Assembly (NCBI GenBank): GCA_022841245.1
Contig: JALHRW010000008.1
Location: 1-61,135, forward strand
Length of the DNA stretch: 61,135 nucleotides
Direction: 5' to 3'
Origin: Planctomycetota bacterium
GTDB taxonomy: Bacteria > Planctomycetota > UBA11346
The translations under genes were made by a program, and so were the position numbers. The notes below the pieces were generated by a model that made no database searches, was not told the origin of the DNA, and saw only the letters and a list, made by a program, of their open reading frames with translations. Positions 57,758 through 61,135 of the stretch are shown one piece after another. Positions within the stretch are counted from its first letter, which is position 1; each line of letters starts with the position of its first letter.

Positions 57758-58975
57758 TCAGGCCAGCGGTTGCATCAGCCAGGCGAACAGGCCGCCGGCA
57801 GCGCCGCGGATCGAGCTCGCCTCTTCCACCAGATGCTCGATGCGGCGGTCGGCGGCGCACTTGACCACGCCGGCGACCAGCAGGCCGTCGAGTTCGGCTC
57901 CCGGGTCCGACGCCTTGCTGCCGGTGCCGAGCACGACATCGAGGCGGAACACGTCGGAGAGGAACGGCACCAGGCCGCCGATCGCCGCACCGCGGCCAAC
58001 CACGTGGACCTGGCCGCGCTGGCTGAGCAGGTCGCCGTCGTCGCGCAAGTGGCGGGCACGATCGCGGAAGAAGGAACCCAGGCATTCGGCCGAGGCCCGG
58101 GCCGCGATCGACAGCTGGCGCTGGCGCTCCTGCAATTCCCCGAAGATCGACTGCTGCCCATCGGCCTCGCCGCCGGGAACCTCGTCGACATCGATCTGCC
58201 GCTTGATGTCCTCGGCACGCAACGGATCGACCCCGAGGGCGACGCCGATGCGGTCGGTGACGGTGTCGCCGCCGAAGGGGTGCGTCTCCATGTGCAGGAG
58301 GCGGCCCTTGCGGCGCACGATCAGGGTGGTGTGGCGGGCGCCGAGGTCGATCACCAGCTGGGTGCCGCCCTTGTTCATGCGCCCGGAGATGCCGCGGTAG
58401 AGCGCGATCGGCTGCGGGATCAGTCCTTCGAGGTGCAGCCCCAGCTGCTCGCAGATCTCGCGGAATTCGCCGAGCAGACCGCGCCGCGCCGTCACCCGCA
58501 GGGCGTGGCAGGTGAGGTGGTTGCCGATCTGCCCGACCGGATCGTCGCAGTCGATCTGGCCGTCGCGCGAGCGCACCGTCCAGTAGGTCGGCACGACGTC
58601 GAGCTGCTCGCGTTCGTCGGCGGTGGCGTGGGTGCGGGCACGGCCGAGGGCGAAGGCGCGTTCGTGTTCCGAGATGCGCACGTCCTCGCCCAGCGCCGAC
58701 CAGCCGGTCACCGAGGTGGCCGACAGCGACGGATCGCTGCAGGCGATGAACAGCGAGCGCGGTTCGAGGTTGAGCGGCCGGCAGGTCTGGTCGAGGGCAT
58801 CGCGCAACGCATCGACCCGGCCGGGCAGATCGAGGTCGGCCCAGCGTACCGGGTATTCCTTGTGCCGGCGCGGCTCCTCGCCGGCCCGCGGATCAAGCGC
58901 CGCTACCGTGATCGATACATGGTGACTGCTGACCAGGGCTATGACGATCAGGTTCTGCGGAGGGAGGTCGTGCAT
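57758..58975 (-). CDS. ftsA: FtsA-like cell-division ATPase
   Basis: 405 aa actin-family protein. 'LIVIALVSSHHVSITVAAL' (phosphate 1), 'QLVIDLGARHTTLIVRRKG' (phosphate 2), 'METHPFGGDTVTDRIGVALG' and 'RGQVHVVGRGAAIGGLVPFL' (adenosine loop) follow FtsA order. The insert between them could be the 1C domain. The last residues 'GGLFAWLMQPLA' could be the amphipathic membrane-targeting helix. PilM is a related alternative. An ftsQ-like gene 1.5 kb upstream on the same strand supports FtsA. ftsZ is not adjacent. Confidence 0.7.
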   Translation of the reverse strand: MHDLPPQNLIVIALVSSHHVSITVAALDPRAGEEPRRHKEYPVRWADLDLPGRVDALRDALDQTCRPLNLEPRSLFIACSDPSLSATSVTGWSALGEDVRISEHERAFALGRARTHATADEREQLDVVPTYWTVRSRDGQIDCDDPVGQIGNHLTCHALRVTARRGLLGEFREICEQLGLHLEGLIPQPIALYRGISGRMNKGGTQLVIDLGARHTTLIVRRKGRLLHMETHPFGGDTVTDRIGVALGVDPLRAEDIKRQIDVDEVPGGEADGQQSIFGELQERQRQLSIAARASAECLGSFFRDRARHLRDDGDLLSQRGQVHVVGRGAAIGGLVPFLSDVFRLDVVLGTGSKASDPGAELDGLLVAGVVKCAADRRIEHLVEEASSIRGAAGGLFAWLMQPLA

Positions 58976-59101
58976 ACCTATCCCTGAATCATCGCGGCGC
59001 GGCCACGTATGGAAGAGGGGGCAGGTGTTTCGCCACAGCAGCGCAGCGTCGCTATCACGATGTGAGAGGGGATGTGGCCGACGCGGACGAATCGCTTGCT
59101 C

Positions 59102-59135
59102 CCAACGAGTTGGTTGGAAATTGTCTCCGGAGACA
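59102..59135 (+). promoter_or_regulatory. Two palindromes in oxidoreductase leader
   Basis: CCAAC-GA-GTTGG (59102-59113) and the perfect TGTCTCCGGAGACA (59122-59135). The second contains the GGAG ribosome site and ends 3 bp before ATG 59139. They could be operators or a hairpin that hides the ribosome site. The remainder of the 163-bp gap shows nothing else. Confidence 0.5.
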
Positions 59136-59138
59136 GAC

Positions 59139-60428
59139 ATGAAAACGCGCTTCATCGTCGTAGGGACCGGTAATCGCGGTCTGGGCTGCTTTGCCAAGGG
59201 TTTGCTTGGATTTCCCAACAAGGGATTGCCGGAATTCGCCGAACGAGCGGACTTGGTGGCGTTAGTCGATCTCAATGCTGTCCGCGGGAAGGCGGCGGCT
59301 CGCGAGCTCAACCGCCCGGACATGCCGGTCTTCCGCACGGTGAAGGAGGCGCAGGCGCAGGTGCCGGCAGACTGGTGCATCGTCACCGTCACCGATCGCG
59401 AGCACCGCGACGTGGTCATCGAGGCATTGGAGGCCGGGCTGAACGTCCTGGTCGACAAGCCGCTCGCCACCAGCGTCATGGAGTGCGACGAGATCATCGC
59501 CGCCATGCACCGGACCGGACGGCAGGTCATCGTCGGCCACAACATGCGCTATGGGCGCTCGACGTTGCAGGCCGCCAAGCTGGTGCGCGGTGGGGCGATC
59601 GGCGAGGTGATCTCGATCGAGGCGGCCGAGTTGCTCGGCTATTCGCACGGCGGCGACTATTTCCACCGCTGGCACAGCGACTTCTCCAGGTCTGCCGGCC
59701 TGATGAACCACAAGTGCTGCCATCACATCGACATCCTCTGCTGGATCATCGACGACCACCCGGTCGAGGTATCGTCCTGGGGCGGCCGACGCTTCTACAC
59801 TCCGCGTCCCGAGCTGGACCATGGCGAGCGCTGCGGCGATTGCCGGATCTCGTCAACCTGTCCGCACTTCTTCGACATGAACAAGTGGGACGGGGTCTAC
59901 CGCCGCATCTACAAGGAAGCCGAGGGCGAGGACGGTTATGTCCGCGACCTCTGCGTGTTCAGCGACCGCCATACGGTCTATGACCACCAGACCGTGCAGA
60001 TCCGCTTCGCCAAGGGCGGGCTGGCGGCCTTCTCCCTGGTCACGTTCTCGCCGACCGGTGGCTGCTATTTCAACATCACCGGCAGCAAGGGTCGTATCGA
60101 ACTGGGCGAGAGCACCGTCGACGGCAAGCCGTACCTGCGTCTACAGGACGCCAGCGGCAAGTGGACCATCATCAATATCGAGGTCGACAAGACCGAGCAC
60201 GAGCACGGCCACGGCGGCGCCGACATCCGCCTGATCGCCGACCGCTTGGGCCTGGGCCAGTCGGATCCCCTGCAGGTGGCCACGACCGACGAGGCGCGGC
60301 GGGCGGTCCTGATCGCCGATCTGGCGTCGCGCTCCATCGCCGCCGGCGGCATGCCGGTCACGCCGGCCGCTGCCGGGCGTGATTTTCCGCCAGCTCCGCC
60401 CAGGGCGAAAACGCTGCCTCGCGTATAG
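59139..60428 (+). CDS. Gfo/Idh/MocA-family oxidoreductase
   Basis: 429 aa NAD(P)-dependent sugar or cyclitol dehydrogenase family. Rossmann start 'FIVVGTGNRGLGCFAKG', the catalytic-type 'VLVDKPLATSVMECDEII' (EKP-like, here DKP), and 'AGLMNHKCCHHIDILCWII' with the conserved His. A four-Cys insertion ('CGDCRISSTCPHFFDM') resembles those in PVC-group homologues. ATG 59139 is fixed by the Rossmann fold and the GGAG site. It lies on the opposite strand between the ftsA- and ftsQ-like genes. Confidence 0.92.
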   Translation: MKTRFIVVGTGNRGLGCFAKGLLGFPNKGLPEFAERADLVALVDLNAVRGKAAARELNRPDMPVFRTVKEAQAQVPADWCIVTVTDREHRDVVIEALEAGLNVLVDKPLATSVMECDEIIAAMHRTGRQVIVGHNMRYGRSTLQAAKLVRGGAIGEVISIEAAELLGYSHGGDYFHRWHSDFSRSAGLMNHKCCHHIDILCWIIDDHPVEVSSWGGRRFYTPRPELDHGERCGDCRISSTCPHFFDMNKWDGVYRRIYKEAEGEDGYVRDLCVFSDRHTVYDHQTVQIRFAKGGLAAFSLVTFSPTGGCYFNITGSKGRIELGESTVDGKPYLRLQDASGKWTIINIEVDKTEHEHGHGGADIRLIADRLGLGQSDPLQVATTDEARRAVLIADLASRSIAAGGMPVTPAAAGRDFPPAPPRAKTLPRV

Positions 60429-60444
60429 GACCAGCCATCCAGGC

Positions 60445-60462
60445 CGCGCTTCGCGAAGCGCG
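60445..60462. terminator. Palindrome between convergent genes
   Basis: CGCGCTTCGCGAAGCGCG, a perfect 18-bp palindrome in the 49-bp gap between the oxidoreductase and ftsQ-like stops. No T-run, so terminator role is tentative. Confidence 0.5.
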
Positions 60463-60477
60463 AACGCCGGATATCGG

Positions 60478-61135
60478 TCAGCGCATCGTGTAGAAGGGTT
60501 TCGCGAACCTGACGTTCACCGAGGCGATGCGCGAGAGGTCACCCTGGCAGCGGATGGTGTGCACCAGATCGCGGGCCTTGCTCTCGGGGTCGCGGCCGAG
60601 GGCGGCCTCGTCCGGTCGGCCCCACACCAGCCGGCTGCCGGCGCTGGCGTTCATCACGATGCCGCGCGCGCCGCGATCGTCGATCGGCGCCGCGCAATCG
60701 ATGCTCGCGACCAGGTTCGGCTCGACCAGCGGCTCGACCAGGCGCCAGGCCTCGACTGCGGCGCGCAGGTTGCCGCCGCCCTGTTCGAGCTGGCGCAGCA
60801 GCGGACGCCGGCGGTCGGGGCCCTGCAGGCTGCCGGGCAGGACCACGCCTTCGCGGTCGATCCACACGCGGGTGCCGGTCGCCAGCACGCCGGGCATGTA
60901 CGGCCGGCGCATGCCCAGCTCGACTTCCAGCACGCGGATCAGGCGGGTGCGGCCGGCGATGGTGGCGGTCTCGTGCTTGAGCCGGACGGCGCGCACTTCG
61001 CCGACTCCCGGCTGGGCCAGCAGATGGTCGGCGAGCTTGCCCATGACCCAGCTGTTGGTCTCGGCGAGCTGCTCGCGGCCGGGGAAGGTCGCCAGCCAGC
61101 CATCGATCTCCGCTGCGGGGCCTGCGGGCCCTCCA
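60478..61135 (-). CDS. ftsQ: FtsQ/DivIB-like division protein (N-terminus outside window)
   Basis: At least 218 residues; the frame is open to the window end, past an internal ATG at 61044. A POTRA-like part ('HLLAQPGVGEVRAVRLKHE', 'RVLEVELGMRRPYMPGV') leads to 'GTRVWIDREGVVLPGSL', the FtsQ strand before the beta domain. The tail 'SRLVWGRPDEAALGRD', 'KARDLVHTIRCQGDLS', 'RIASVNVRFAKPFYTMR' fits the FtsQ C-terminus. Periplasmic linker of the divisome; the membrane helix should lie upstream. Family call moderately sure. Confidence 0.65.
   Translation of the reverse strand, partial: GGPAGPAAEIDGWLATFPGREQLAETNSWVMGKLADHLLAQPGVGEVRAVRLKHETATIAGRTRLIRVLEVELGMRRPYMPGVLATGTRVWIDREGVVLPGSLQGPDRRRPLLRQLEQGGGNLRAAVEAWRLVEPLVEPNLVASIDCAAPIDDRGARGIVMNASAGSRLVWGRPDEAALGRDPESKARDLVHTIRCQGDLSRIASVNVRFAKPFYTMR

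Overview
The window is about 61 kb of very GC-rich, gene-dense bacterial chromosome with roughly 60 genes and no phage, plasmid or resistance island. Several traits point to a Gram-negative bacterium of the PVC (Planctomycetota/Lentisphaerota) type. These are tandem prepilin-like proteins ending in an H/DG-type tail, secreted glycan-active enzymes, a GntR-LacI sugar regulator, a short topoisomerase IV A subunit, a TtpC-ExbB-ExbD-TonB-TPR locus and a bacillithiol deacetylase. The placement is inferred from gene content alone. FtsA- and FtsQ-like genes argue against an FtsZ-less planctomycete.

Layout. 1-3.85 kb: TonB energisation operon. 3.9-12 kb: ferritin, a GH20-like hexosaminidase with a divergent AraC regulator, two radical SAM proteins and an outer-membrane-type protein behind an AT-rich, Fur-like site. 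10.8-16.8 kb: nitric oxide detoxification. The divergent norR faces an operon of hemerythrin, a half-size HHE protein, quinol NO reductase and a radical SAM/SPASM protein, with a candidate sigma-54 promoter. 16.8-26.8 kb: trmD, two prepilin-like paralogues, two large secreted glycan-related proteins, a zinc-ribbon membrane protein and the GntR-LacI regulator. A recurring GTCTAGAAT-like motif sits 53-72 bp before five start codons here.

26.8-43.6 kb: a REP-associated transposase (RAYT) inside 50-bp inverted repeats, gyrA, an IS21 istB relic, a beta-helix protein, tRNA-Lys(CUU), an operon ending in bshB1 and mutL, transketolase, ispH, a YitT protein, parC, a MATE exporter and rplS. 43.9-51.3 kb: a complete F-type ATP synthase operon (two AtpI-like genes, then a, c, b, delta, alpha, gamma, beta, epsilon). 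51.3-61.1 kb: ribonuclease D, a YugP-type protease, an aminoacyl-tRNA-protein transferase, glyA behind a ZTP riboswitch, a small lipoprotein, DAHP synthase, a bacteriohemerythrin, ftsA-like, a Gfo/Idh/MocA oxidoreductase and a partial ftsQ-like gene.

The least explained material is intergenic. Two loci (51.3 and 54.2 kb) share one architecture: 33-bp arms of about 4.7 heptamers each, inverted around 77-89 bp spacers, but with different heptamers. There is also a perfect 25-bp inverted repeat at 52.6 kb, an octamer array before ispH, and two copies of a roughly 115-135 bp dispersed element at 37.5 and 43.1 kb. The glyA ZTP riboswitch, with an apparent translation-blocking helix, is the clearest regulatory RNA.
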